A DNA stretch of 5,848 bases from an uncultured Clostridia bacterium (GTDB lineage Bacteria > Bacillota > Clostridia > TANB77 > CAG-508). This document shows, piece by piece, positions 1-5,848 of the stretch (its first letter is position 1; each line of letters starts with the position of its first letter). The notes under the pieces are model-generated. The model was not told the origin of the DNA and ran no database searches. It saw only the letters and a list, made by a program, of their open reading frames with translations. A program made the translations under genes and the position numbers. The DNA lies in the NCBI GenBank assembly GCA_947631725.1, contig CANRML010000082.1, forward strand, positions 1-5,848, in the 5' to 3' direction.

Positions 1-71
1 AAGAAATATTTAAAATAGTATTTCTTTTCTTTTTCTAATTCGATTTTTACATTTGCTAAAATCTGATTCAT
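1..71 (-). CDS. 5' end of an unidentified protein gene (partial)
   Basis: An ATG on the minus strand at 71-69 opens a frame with no stop up to the window edge, giving 23 codons that begin MNQILANVKIELEKEKKYYF. The start is supported by an AAGGAG Shine-Dalgarno site (complement of 78-83) six bases upstream. The visible residues are rich in Lys, Glu and Tyr and have no signal peptide or recognisable motif, so no function can be given. The gene is divergent from the ileS leader, so the two are transcribed away from each other. I found no convincing promoter for it in the AT-rich gap. Confidence rests on the ribosome binding site and the open frame only. Confidence 0.6.
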   Translation of the reverse strand, partial: MNQILANVKIELEKEKKYYFKYF

Positions 72-129
72 AAAAAACTCCTTAACTTGCAATTTTAACT
101 TATTATTTACAAAAAATATCAAAAATATG

Positions 130-157
130 TTGCAAAATAAAAAAAACGTGATATAAT
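130..157 (+). promoter_or_regulatory. Sigma-A promoter of the T-box/ileS unit
   Basis: A -35 box TTGCAA (130-135) is followed after 16 bases by a perfect -10 box TATAAT (152-157). Transcription would begin near 163-165, leaving a leader of about 285 bases before the ileS start codon. That length suits the T-box found downstream. Confidence 0.75.
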
Positions 158-204
158 ATATAAATATAAAATAAAAACGTAATAAGGACAACACAAGTTA
201 TATA

Positions 205-425
205 ATATCTAACAGAGAGCCAAAGTTTGCTGAGAATTTGGTAAGTAAAAATAATTTGTTATCACCTTATGTTTCTAAACTGAAAAGATTTTATCCTAAT
301 AAGTTTAGACGTAAATCTGCGTTAAAGATAAATAAGAGAGTAATTAAAAATTACTAAATTAGGTGGTACCGCGGAATTTTAAGCCATTTCGTCCTAAAAT
401 ATAGGATGCAATGGCTTTATTTGTT
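205..425 (+). promoter_or_regulatory. T-box riboswitch, isoleucine specific
   Basis: This untranslated leader controls ileS by sensing uncharged tRNA-Ile. Visible parts in order are: AGAG-rich start and GCTGAGA loop motif (215-235) inside a CCAAA/TTTGG stem (220-224 with 237-241); a likely specifier codon ATC followed by ACC (261-263), which would pair with the GAU anticodon of tRNA-Ile; a stem II-like hairpin (AGATTT 286-291 with AAATCT 313-318); a perfect 7-bp stem III (339-345 with 349-355); and the highly conserved T-box AGGTGGTACCGCGG (361-374), whose TGGT would pair with the tRNA acceptor ACCA end. A terminator follows. Known T-box logic is that uncharged tRNA stabilises the antiterminator and permits ileS transcription. 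The T-box call is nearly certain. The outer limits and the exact pairing of stem I are approximate. Confidence 0.95.
359..397 (+). promoter_or_regulatory. T-box antiterminator fold
   Basis: TTAGG (359-363) can pair with CCTAA (393-397), and CGGAA (372-376) with TTTCG (387-391, one G-U pair). Together these enclose the tRNA-binding bulge GGTACC. The 3' strand of this fold overlaps the 5' half of the terminator at 381-396, so the two structures exclude each other. That is the switch expected in a T-box leader. Confidence 0.8.
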
Positions 426-426
426 T
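381..426 (+). terminator. Regulated terminator of the T-box leader
   Basis: AAGCCATT (381-388) pairs perfectly with AATGGCTT (410-417). Above a 2x2 internal loop, GTCCTA (391-396) pairs with TAGGAT (402-407, one G-U). A T-rich tract from 416 completes the intrinsic terminator. It lies 22 bases before the ileS start and should stop transcription when tRNA-Ile is charged. Confidence 0.88.
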
Positions 427-448
427 CTTAATAAGGGGGAATACACAT

Positions 449-3400
449 ATGTACAAAAAAGTAGAATTAAAAAATGGTTTTGCAGAGATGGAAAGAGAAG
501 TAGCTCAGATGTGGAAGGAAAAAAACATTATAAGAAAAAACTTTGCTATGAACGAAGGAAAAAGACATTTCACATTTTATGATGGACCACCAACTGCAAA
601 TGGAAAACCACATGTTGGACATATCGAAACAAGAGTTATGAAGGATATTATCCCAAGATACAAAGTAATGAAGGGATATAAAGTTATAAGAAAAGCTGGA
701 TGGGATACACATGGACTTCCTGTAGAACTTGAAATCGAAAAAAAATTAGGAATTTCTGGAAAAGAGCAAATTGAAGAATATGGTGTTGAAAAATTTGTAA
801 AACAATGTAAAGACAGTGTATTTCAATATGTTTCTATTTGGGAAGAAATGACAAACAAAGTAGGATTTTGGGTAGATATGGATGATCCATATGTAACTTA
901 TCATAATGAATATATTGAATCTGTTTGGTGGGCATTAAAACAAATGTGGGAAAAGGGGCTATTATATGAAGGACATAAAGTAATGCCATATTGCCCAAGA
1001 TGTGGAACAGCTTTATCTTCACATGAAGTTGCACAAGGATATAAAGATGTAAAAGATATGACTTGTGTTGCAAAATTCAAGGTAAAAAATGAAGAAGACA
1101 CATATATATTGGCTTGGACTACAACACCTTGGACTTTGCCATCAAATTTAGCTTTGTGTATAAATAAATCTTATGAATATAGTAAAGTAGAAGTAAATGT
1201 AGGAACACAAGAAGAATCAAAATATGAAAAATATATTTTAGCAAAGGATTTAGTTGAGAAAGTTTTAAGTGATAAACAATATAAAATTTTAGAAACTTTT
1301 AAAGGAGAAAAACTATTAGGAACAGAATATGAACAATTGATGCCTTTTGCAAAAGTGGAAGGAAAAGCATTTATAGTAATACATGGAGACTATGTTAATT
1401 TAGAAGATGGTACAGGAATAGTCCATATTGCGCCAGCATATGGTGAAGATGATAGCTTAGTTTCAAAACAAAATGGAATAGCATTTATAAACTTAGTAGA
1501 TAAATCAGGAAAATTTGTAGAAGAAGTTACACCATGGGCAGGAAAATTCGTAAGAGATTGTAGCGAAGATATATGTAGATGGTTACAAGATAATAATAAA
1601 TTATTTAGTAAAGAAAAACACTTACACTCATATCCACATTGTTGGAGATGTGACACACCACTTTTATATTATCCAAAAGAGAGTTGGTTTGTTGCAATGA
1701 GCAAACTAAGAGATGAATTAGTAGACAATAACAACAAAGTAAACTGGTATCCAGATACAATAAGAACAGGAAGATTTGGAAAATTCCTAGAAAATGTTAT
1801 TGATTGGGGAATTTCAAGAGATAGATATTGGGGAACTCCACTTCCAATTTGGACTTGTGAGGATGAAAACTGTGGACATAGAGAGTGTATAGGAAGTATC
1901 AAAGAATTAAAAGAAAAAGGTATTGATGTACCAGATGATATTGAACTACACAAGCCATATATTGATGAAGTTAAATTAAAATGTCCAAAATGTGGTAAGC
2001 AAATGAAAAGAGCAAGAGAAGTAATTGACTGTTGGTTTGACTCAGGCTCTATGCCTTTTGCACAATGGCATTATCCATTTGAAAACAAAGAAATATTTGA
2101 TAATGAATTTCCAGCAAACTTTATTTCAGAAGCAGTAGATCAAACAAGAGGATGGTTCTATACTCTAACAGCAATTGGAACAGCGTTATTTGGAAGAAGT
2201 CCATTTGAAAACTGTATTGTATTAGGACATGTATTAGATGGAAAAGGACAAAAAATGTCAAAATCAAAAGGAAATGGTGTTGATCCATTTTTATTACTAG
2301 ACACAGTAGGAGCAGATGCAACACGTTGGCATTTCTATACTTGTAGTGCACCTTGGCTTCCAACAAGACTATCATTAGAAAATGTAGAAGAAACCGGAAG
2401 AGGATTTTTAAGTACATTGTGGAATGTATATTCATTTTATGTACTATATGCTGAAATTGACAAATTTAATCCATTAAAATATCAAGATTTTAAATTAACT
2501 AATATTATGGATAAATGGATTATATCTAAATTAAATACACTAGTAAAAGAAGTAGACAACAAATTAGAAGAATATAACATAACTGCTGCAGCATTACAAA
2601 TAGAAGATTTTACAGATGAGTTATCAAATTGGTATGTACGTAGAAATCGTGAAAGATTTTGGTCACAAGAAATTAATGATGAAAAAATTGGAGCTTATGT
2701 TACTTTATATAAAGTTTTAACAACACTAAGCAAAATTATTGCACCTTTTGTTCCATTTATCTCAGATGAAATTTATCAAAATCTTGTTGTAGGATTAGAT
2801 AGTAACAAACCTGAAAGTGTTCACTTATGCTTATGGCCAGAAGTAAATGAAGAAATGATTGATACTAAACTAGAAGAAGAAATGGATTTAGCATACAAGA
2901 TTGTAAAATTAGGAAGAAGTGCAAGAAATTCAGCTAATATAAAAAATAGGCAACCACTTTCTAAAATGCTAATTTCTATATCAAATTTACCAGAATATTA
3001 TGCAGACATCGTAAAAGAGGAACTAAATGTAAAAGAGATAAAATTTGGTGCAGATATGGCAGAATATGTAAATTTTGAAATTAAACCTAATTTACCAGTT
3101 CTAGGAAAAGAATATGGAAAATTAATTCCAAAAATTAAAGAAGAAATTGCAAAGAAAAATCAAATGCAATTAGCAACAAAAGTAAAAACAGGAAAAGTAG
3201 AGTATATTGAAATTGATGGAACTGAAATAGGTTTAGATAGTGAAAATCTATTAATTACAATGCATGGAAAAGATGGATTTGCATTTGGTGGAGAAGGAGA
3301 AATGGGTGTAGTATTAGATACTAAAATAACACCAGAGCTAAAGAAGGAAGGATATATACGTGAAATATTATCAAAGGTACAAAATATGAGAAAAGATAAA

Positions 3401-3598
3401 GGCTTTGAAGTATTAGATAATATTAAATTATATGTTTCTGGAAATAGTATGTTAGAAGAACTTATAAAAGAAAATGAAGACTTTATAAAACATGAAACAT
3501 TAGCAAAAGAAATTATCTATGATTCATCAAAAGAAGGATATGCAGATACAAACATAAATGGCGAAAACTTAAAGATAGATGTAGAAGTAACAAAATAG
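449..3598 (+). CDS. ileS: Isoleucyl-tRNA synthetase, IleRS2 type
   Basis: This cytosolic class I synthetase charges tRNA-Ile with isoleucine using ATP and edits misactivated valine. Visible landmarks are: HIGH-type signature HVGH (residues 55-58) after PPTANGKP; zinc-type cysteine pairs CPRC (182-185) and CWRC (398-401); editing domain with the Thr-rich WTTTPWTLPSN (223-233) and GTGIVHIAPAYGEDD (321-335); WGISRDRYWGTPLP (453-466); a second Cys cluster (470, 475, 480 and CPKC 512-515); DQTRGWFY (564-571); KMSKS loop (603-607); and an anticodon-binding domain with SNWYVRRNRERFW (726-738). At 1049 residues it exceeds the roughly 920-940 of common bacterial IleRS1. It has no cysteine after residue 794, so the C-terminal zinc ribbon of IleRS1 is absent. 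Both features fit the longer IleRS2 class. The start has a GGGGG-rich Shine-Dalgarno site (433-440) about nine bases upstream. Expression is set by the T-box leader, and a terminator follows the TAG. The frame is intact with no missing catalytic motif. Confidence 0.98.
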   Translation: MYKKVELKNGFAEMEREVAQMWKEKNIIRKNFAMNEGKRHFTFYDGPPTANGKPHVGHIETRVMKDIIPRYKVMKGYKVIRKAGWDTHGLPVELEIEKKLGISGKEQIEEYGVEKFVKQCKDSVFQYVSIWEEMTNKVGFWVDMDDPYVTYHNEYIESVWWALKQMWEKGLLYEGHKVMPYCPRCGTALSSHEVAQGYKDVKDMTCVAKFKVKNEEDTYILAWTTTPWTLPSNLALCINKSYEYSKVEVNVGTQEESKYEKYILAKDLVEKVLSDKQYKILETFKGEKLLGTEYEQLMPFAKVEGKAFIVIHGDYVNLEDGTGIVHIAPAYGEDDSLVSKQNGIAFINLVDKSGKFVEEVTPWAGKFVRDCSEDICRWLQDNNKLFSKEKHLHSYPHCWRCDTPLLYYPKESWFVAMSKLRDELVDNNNKVNWYPDTIRTGRFGKFLENVIDWGISRDRYWGTPLPIWTCEDENCGHRECIGSIKELKEKGIDVPDDIELHKPYIDEVKLKCPKCGKQMKRAREVIDCWFDSGSMPFAQWHYPFENKEIFDNEFPANFISEAVDQTRGWFYTLTAIGTALFGRSPFENCIVLGHVLDGKGQKMSKSKGNGVDPFLLLDTVGADATRWHFYTCSAPWLPTRLSLENVEETGRGFLSTLWNVYSFYVLYAEIDKFNPLKYQDFKLTNIMDKWIISKLNTLVKEVDNKLEEYNITAAALQIEDFTDELSNWYVRRNRERFWSQEINDEKIGAYVTLYKVLTTLSKIIAPFVPFISDEIYQNLVVGLDSNKPESVHLCLWPEVNEEMIDTKLEEEMDLAYKIVKLGRSARNSANIKNRQPLSKMLISISNLPEYYADIVKEELNVKEIKFGADMAEYVNFEIKPNLPVLGKEYGKLIPKIKEEIAKKNQMQLATKVKTGKVEYIEIDGTEIGLDSENLLITMHGKDGFAFGGEGEMGVVLDTKITPELKKEGYIREILSKVQNMRKDKGFEVLDNIKLYVSGNSMLEELIKENEDFIKHETLAKEIIYDSSKEGYADTNINGENLKIDVEVTK

Positions 3599-3606
3599 AA
3601 AAAGAT

Positions 3607-3633
3607 ACTCCCTTTAATTAGGGAGTTTCTTTT
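3607..3633 (+). terminator. Intrinsic terminator of ileS
   Basis: ACTCCCT (3607-3613) pairs perfectly with AGGGAGT (3620-3626) across a six-base TTAATT loop, and TTTCTTTT follows directly. It begins eight bases after the ileS stop, so ileS is transcribed alone and the next gene needs its own promoter. Confidence 0.92.
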
Positions 3634-3666
3634 ACATTTAAAATAAAGTTACCATAATTACTTTAC

Positions 3667-3695
3667 TTGAAATATACTTGTATTTGTGTTATAAT
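3667..3695 (+). promoter_or_regulatory. Sigma-A promoter of the Cys/His-rich small protein
   Basis: TTGAAA (3667-3672), a 17-base spacer and a perfect TATAAT (3690-3695) form a near-consensus promoter. Transcription would start near 3702, giving a short leader of about 45 bases. The promoter lies after the ileS terminator and suggests strong, independent expression of the 79-residue gene. Confidence 0.85.
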
Positions 3696-3745
3696 ATTAT
3701 ACGTAAACATTAACCTTTGTTTCAAAAAGAAGAGGAGGACTAAAT

Positions 3746-3985
3746 ATGGCATGTTTAACTTGCGGGTCATTTGACCCAAATTACCACGGAGGCTATTGTG
3801 ATTATCACAAACGCGACACATCACCAAACAATTCTTGTGGAAACGAAGACAGCAGAGGTGGTGGAAATAGTAAATATACTTGTGATACATGCAGGTCTTT
3901 TGATCCAAACTATCACGGAGGATATTGCGATTACCACAAATGCGATACATATCCTTCATCCACATGCAGTAGTCATGAATTTTAG
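3746..3985 (+). CDS. Cys/His-rich two-repeat small protein, probable metal binder
   Basis: I do not recognise this 79-residue protein, and no function is assigned. It consists of two 29-residue repeats (residues 3-31 and 46-74) joined by a 14-residue Gly/Ser-containing linker. Both repeats follow C-x2-C-x7-H-x3-C-x2-H-x9-C and share the core SFDPNYHGGYCDYHK. The second repeat has one extra Cys (residue 66). Nine Cys and five His in 79 residues, with equal spacing, suggest zinc or iron binding; this is inference. There is no signal peptide or membrane segment, so it is probably cytosolic. The gene is real on several grounds: a strong Shine-Dalgarno AGGAGG (3733-3738) seven bases before ATG, a near-consensus promoter, and repeats that differ at silent positions while the core is unchanged. 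It lies between the ileS terminator and a convergent carboxypeptidase gene, so its context gives no functional clue. Alternatives are a zinc-ribbon-like nucleic-acid or protein-binding module, or a metal store. Confidence 0.88.
   Translation: MACLTCGSFDPNYHGGYCDYHKRDTSPNNSCGNEDSRGGGNSKYTCDTCRSFDPNYHGGYCDYHKCDTYPSSTCSSHEF
3752..3967 (+). repeat. Two tandem 87-base coding repeats within the small protein gene
   Basis: The units are 3752-3838 and 3881-3967, separated by 42 bases, and have equal length with no internal gap. At the protein level 22 of 29 positions are identical, including all six shared Cys/His. The 15-residue core is identical, although seven of its 15 codons differ silently between the copies. 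This indicates an old internal duplication held by selection on the protein. Confidence 0.92.
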
Positions 3986-3995
3986 TTTTTCTCCA

Positions 3996-4017
3996 AGATT
4001 ACTTGATTTAGTAATCT
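3996..4017. other. Perfect 8-bp inverted repeat of unknown role
   Basis: AGATTACT (3996-4003) and AGTAATCT (4010-4017) flank a six-base TGATTT loop. The repeat lies 10 bases after the stop of the small protein gene and just before the larger terminator hairpin. On neither strand is it followed by a clear T tract, so it does not look like a terminator by itself. It may stabilise the 3' end of the small protein mRNA, or it may be incidental. Confidence 0.55.
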
Positions 4018-4019
4018 AA

Positions 4020-4060
4020 AATAAGGAGAGTGCTCTAGTAAAATAGGCACTCTCCTTATT
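4020..4060. terminator. Shared terminator between convergent genes
   Basis: A perfect 14-bp stem joins AATAAGGAGAGTGC (4020-4033) with GCACTCTCCTTATT (4047-4060), and CTA/TAG can pair further within the loop. It starts about 10 bases past the minus-strand stop of the carboxypeptidase gene. Read on the minus strand, the stem runs into TTATTTTAG, so it is a good terminator for that gene. On the plus strand the tail is TTATTCTTAAAA, a weaker U tract, but it probably also ends the small protein transcript. Confidence 0.85.
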
Positions 4061-4069
4061 CTTAAAATA

Positions 4070-5317
4070 TTAACTTCGCAATAAATCAACCCAACTATAT
4101 ATAATACGTTTAGATAGAGTAAACAAATTTAAAGAATCAACATCTTCTTTTGCAACTAGATTAACAGTAGCTAGAACTTTTCCATCTAAACTAAATGTTG
4201 CTTCACCAAGTTTTTGACCAGTAGTAATTTTAGCTGAAAATGAATCAGGTAATGTAATTGTTTGTGTAACTTTTGAATCTTTGCCTTTTTCAATTAAAGC
4301 ACCACTATTATTTTCTAATACTACATCGACTTGATTTTTAATACCTTTTGTTACATTGACAGTTCTTATTAAATCACCTTTATTTCCAAAACTTTTAAAA
4401 GAAAATTTACTAAATCCATAATCTAATAATTTTTGAGCCTCACTAAATCTAACTTTTGTAGAAGGAGCCTTCATAATAACAGCAATTAAAGATAAATCAT
4501 CTCTTGTTGCACTAGCAGATAAATTATATAAAGCAAGAGAAGTAGAACCAGTTTTCAAACCAGTTGCACCTTTATATGTTTTTATAAGTTTATTTGTATT
4601 AGAGAGTTGAGACTTTCCATCACGAAGAGTATCCATCCAAATAGTTGTATATTTTGTGACTTCTGGATATTTATTTAATAATTCTCGAGACATTAAAGCT
4701 ATATCATAACTAGAAGTTAAATGTCCATCTTCATCTAAACCATGACAATTTTTAAAGGTAGTATCATCCATACCAAGCTCTTTAGCTTTATTATTCATTA
4801 ATTCTACAAAAGATTCTTGACTACCTGCAATGAATTCTGCCATTGCAACAACACAATCATTTGCAGAATTAACACAAATTGCTTTTAACATTTCATCTAC
4901 TGTTAGAGTTTCTCTTGGATCAAGCCAAATTTGTGAACCACCCATAGAAGCAGCATTTTCTGAGCATGGTACATTATCAGTCAAACTGATTTGATTATTA
5001 GAAAGAGCCTCCATAATCAATAAAATACTCATAACTTTTGTAACAGAGGCTGGACGTAACTTTTCATGCGGATTATGGCTATATAAAACTTGACCAGTAT
5101 GTTGTTCAATTAAAATTGCAGAGCCACTTTCTAGACTCAAACTATTTTCATTTGTTTTTTCAGTTGCAACATCACTATTTACAGAAACTGTTTCGCCTTC
5201 AGCTTCAAAAGACCAAATATATGAACTATCATCTATTGCAGAGCTATATAAAGGAAAGAAAAAAACAAAAAACAAAATAAAAATTAGTAATATTGAAATA
5301 TATTTTTTTAATTTCAT
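4070..5317 (-). CDS. Secreted D-alanyl-D-alanine carboxypeptidase (PBP5/DacF-like)
   Basis: This penicillin-binding enzyme of the S11 peptidase family removes the terminal D-Ala from peptidoglycan pentapeptides outside the membrane and so limits cross-linking. Residues 1-27 form a signal peptide (basic KLKK, a long Ile/Leu/Phe core, probable cleavage after SSA). A short acidic Ser/Thr-rich stretch (28-60) precedes the catalytic domain from about 62. All three active-site motifs are present: SVTK (91-94, nucleophile Ser91 and Lys94), SAN (151-153) and KTG (255-257). Residues from about 306 to 392 fit the beta-rich PBP5 C-terminal domain. The last 20 residues (LNLFTLSKRIIYSWVDLLRS) resemble the amphipathic helix that anchors such enzymes to the membrane. 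The length of 415 residues is normal for the family. The start has an AAGGAGGA site (complement of 5322-5329) four bases upstream. No strong promoter was resolved. The symbols dacF and dacB are both used for such proteins, so none is assigned. Confidence 0.96.
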   Translation of the reverse strand: MKLKKYISILLIFILFFVFFFPLYSSAIDDSSYIWSFEAEGETVSVNSDVATEKTNENSLSLESGSAILIEQHTGQVLYSHNPHEKLRPASVTKVMSILLIMEALSNNQISLTDNVPCSENAASMGGSQIWLDPRETLTVDEMLKAICVNSANDCVVAMAEFIAGSQESFVELMNNKAKELGMDDTTFKNCHGLDEDGHLTSSYDIALMSRELLNKYPEVTKYTTIWMDTLRDGKSQLSNTNKLIKTYKGATGLKTGSTSLALYNLSASATRDDLSLIAVIMKAPSTKVRFSEAQKLLDYGFSKFSFKSFGNKGDLIRTVNVTKGIKNQVDVVLENNSGALIEKGKDSKVTQTITLPDSFSAKITTGQKLGEATFSLDGKVLATVNLVAKEDVDSLNLFTLSKRIIYSWVDLLRS

Positions 5318-5373
5318 AAGATCCTCCTTAAAATATATTACTAAAATATATGTGAATTTTGAAGAAAAATAAC

Positions 5374-5402
5374 TTTACAATTTAATAAATTTGATATATT
5401 AT
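5374..5402 (+). promoter_or_regulatory. Probable promoter of the zinc-phospholipase-like gene
   Basis: TTTACA (5374-5379) and TATTAT (5397-5402) are separated by 17 bases, close to the sigma-A consensus. The start site would be near 5409, very close to the Shine-Dalgarno site at 5415-5420, so the leader would be short. The overlapping TATATT (5395-5400) is an alternative -10 with a 15-base spacer. The region is so AT-rich that chance matches are likely. Confidence 0.5.
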
Positions 5403-5428
5403 ATAAAAAAAACGAAGGAGTGAAGCAA

Positions 5429-5848
5429 ATGCCAGCTTGGGCTATTCATTTAGCTATTGCTACAAAAATAAATAAAAATTCTAATAAAACTTCTCAATTT
5501 AAAAATGCTTTTCTATTAGGAAATATTATGCCAGATATTTTAAATGGTTTTGTTGTAAAAAATGTATCTCATAAAATATCACATAATGAAACACATTTTG
5601 CAGTAGAAGTACAGATAAATAATCATAAAGAAAGAAGACATGACATACAAGGATTTTATAATAAGTATAATAATAAGTTTGATAATCCATTAGTATTAGG
5701 ATATTATGCACATATATTAACAGATACTTTTTGGAACAACATTGCATATGGAGAAAAGGGAATTTTTAACGAGGACAAATATTTAATTGGACTAAAATTG
5801 GCAAATGGAAAAGAAATTTTTGCACAAAAGGATGACTTAAGAAAGATA
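5429..5848 (+). CDS. Zinc-dependent phospholipase C-like protein (partial, N-terminal 140 residues)
   Basis: The frame opens at ATG 5429 with an AAGGAG site (5415-5420) eight bases upstream and stays open for 140 codons to the window edge, so the C-terminus is missing. The layout resembles the zinc-dependent phospholipase C/S1-P1 nuclease-like fold (Pfam Zn_dep_PLPC): PAWAIHLAIATKI with His7 near the N-terminus, FLLGNIMPDI with Asp36, NETHF with His56, and GYYAHILTDTFW with an H-x3-D pair (His95, Asp99). These are plausible counterparts of the zinc ligands in Bacillus cereus phospholipase C. Unlike that secreted enzyme there is no signal peptide, so the protein is probably intracellular. Its substrate is unknown, and similar proteins in clostridia are usually only annotated as putative hydrolases. 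It is divergent from the carboxypeptidase gene. The family call rests on motif memory, not an alignment. Confidence 0.75.
   Translation, partial: MPAWAIHLAIATKINKNSNKTSQFKNAFLLGNIMPDILNGFVVKNVSHKISHNETHFAVEVQINNHKERRHDIQGFYNKYNNKFDNPLVLGYYAHILTDTFWNNIAYGEKGIFNEDKYLIGLKLANGKEIFAQKDDLRKI

Noticed and set aside
104..135. Possible minus-strand promoter for the leftmost gene using the self-complementary TTGCAA at 130-135.
   Set aside because: The nearest -10-like TAAATA lies about 20 bases away, too far for a normal sigma-A spacer, and the AT-rich background makes chance matches likely.
201..206. A second TATAAT in the ileS leader.
   Set aside because: No -35-like hexamer lies at a suitable distance upstream (the bases there read CGTAAT), and a start from it would cut into the 5' part of stem I of the T-box.
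467..2435. Several open frames of 66-104 codons on the minus strand within ileS.
   Set aside because: All lie inside the intact ileS coding region and show no family motifs. Their Ser/Cys/His/Leu-rich composition is typical of antisense translation of an AT-rich gene.
3663..3965. Minus-strand open frame of 100 codons opposite the small protein gene.
   Set aside because: It is the antisense shadow of the Cys/His repeats, and its apparent repeated CxxH pattern comes from the repeats on the other strand. It has no Shine-Dalgarno site matching its start, and it runs across the plus-strand promoter.
3752..3967. Direct repeats as a possible CRISPR-like or mobile repeat.
   Set aside because: There are only two units, they lie in frame within one gene, and they differ at silent codon positions. 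This is a protein-domain duplication.
3771..4019. Plus-strand frame of 82 codons overlapping the Cys/His-rich gene.
   Set aside because: It is out of frame with the strong AGGAGG site, has a low-complexity Ile/Thr/Ala composition and runs into the 3' hairpin. The frame starting at 3746 explains the repeats much better.
5335..5363. Possible minus-strand promoter TTCAAA-17-TAATAT for the carboxypeptidase gene.
   Set aside because: Transcription from it would start within the Shine-Dalgarno site itself. The alternative -10 TATATT (complement of 5345-5350) lacks a matching -35 box, so no promoter is called.
5526..5747. Minus-strand frame of 73 codons opposite the phospholipase-like gene.
   Set aside because: It is antisense to a frame that has its own ribosome binding site and recognisable His/Asp motifs, and it has no supporting signal of its own.

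Overview
The window is strongly AT-rich. Its Shine-Dalgarno sites (AAGGAG, AGGAGG), sigma-A type promoters, T-box leader and A/T-ending codons point to a low-GC Gram-positive bacterium. A Clostridia-type member of the Bacillota is most likely. This is inferred from sequence style and gene content; the genus cannot be named.

Layout from left to right. (1) Positions 1-71 hold the first 23 codons of an unidentified minus-strand gene that leaves the window. (2) Positions 130-448 hold a sigma-A promoter and a T-box leader with an isoleucine specifier codon (ATC), an antiterminator and a competing terminator. (3) Positions 449-3598 hold ileS, a 1049-residue isoleucyl-tRNA synthetase of the long, eukaryote/archaeal-like type (IleRS2), closed by an intrinsic terminator. 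(4) A near-consensus promoter then drives a 79-residue Cys/His-rich protein (3746-3985). It consists almost wholly of two 29-residue repeats with identically spaced Cys and His residues. (5) A perfect 14-bp hairpin separates it from a convergent minus-strand gene (4070-5317) for a secreted D-alanyl-D-alanine carboxypeptidase. (6) A divergent plus-strand gene starts at 5429 and leaves the window at 5848. Its start resembles the zinc-dependent phospholipase C family.

These look like independent single-gene units, each with its own signals, rather than a shared operon. ileS should be induced when tRNA-Ile is uncharged. The carboxypeptidase trims peptidoglycan stem peptides outside the membrane. 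The small protein has no assigned function and is the least explained part of the window. I see no mobile element, CRISPR array, tRNA, rRNA or multi-gene defence system.
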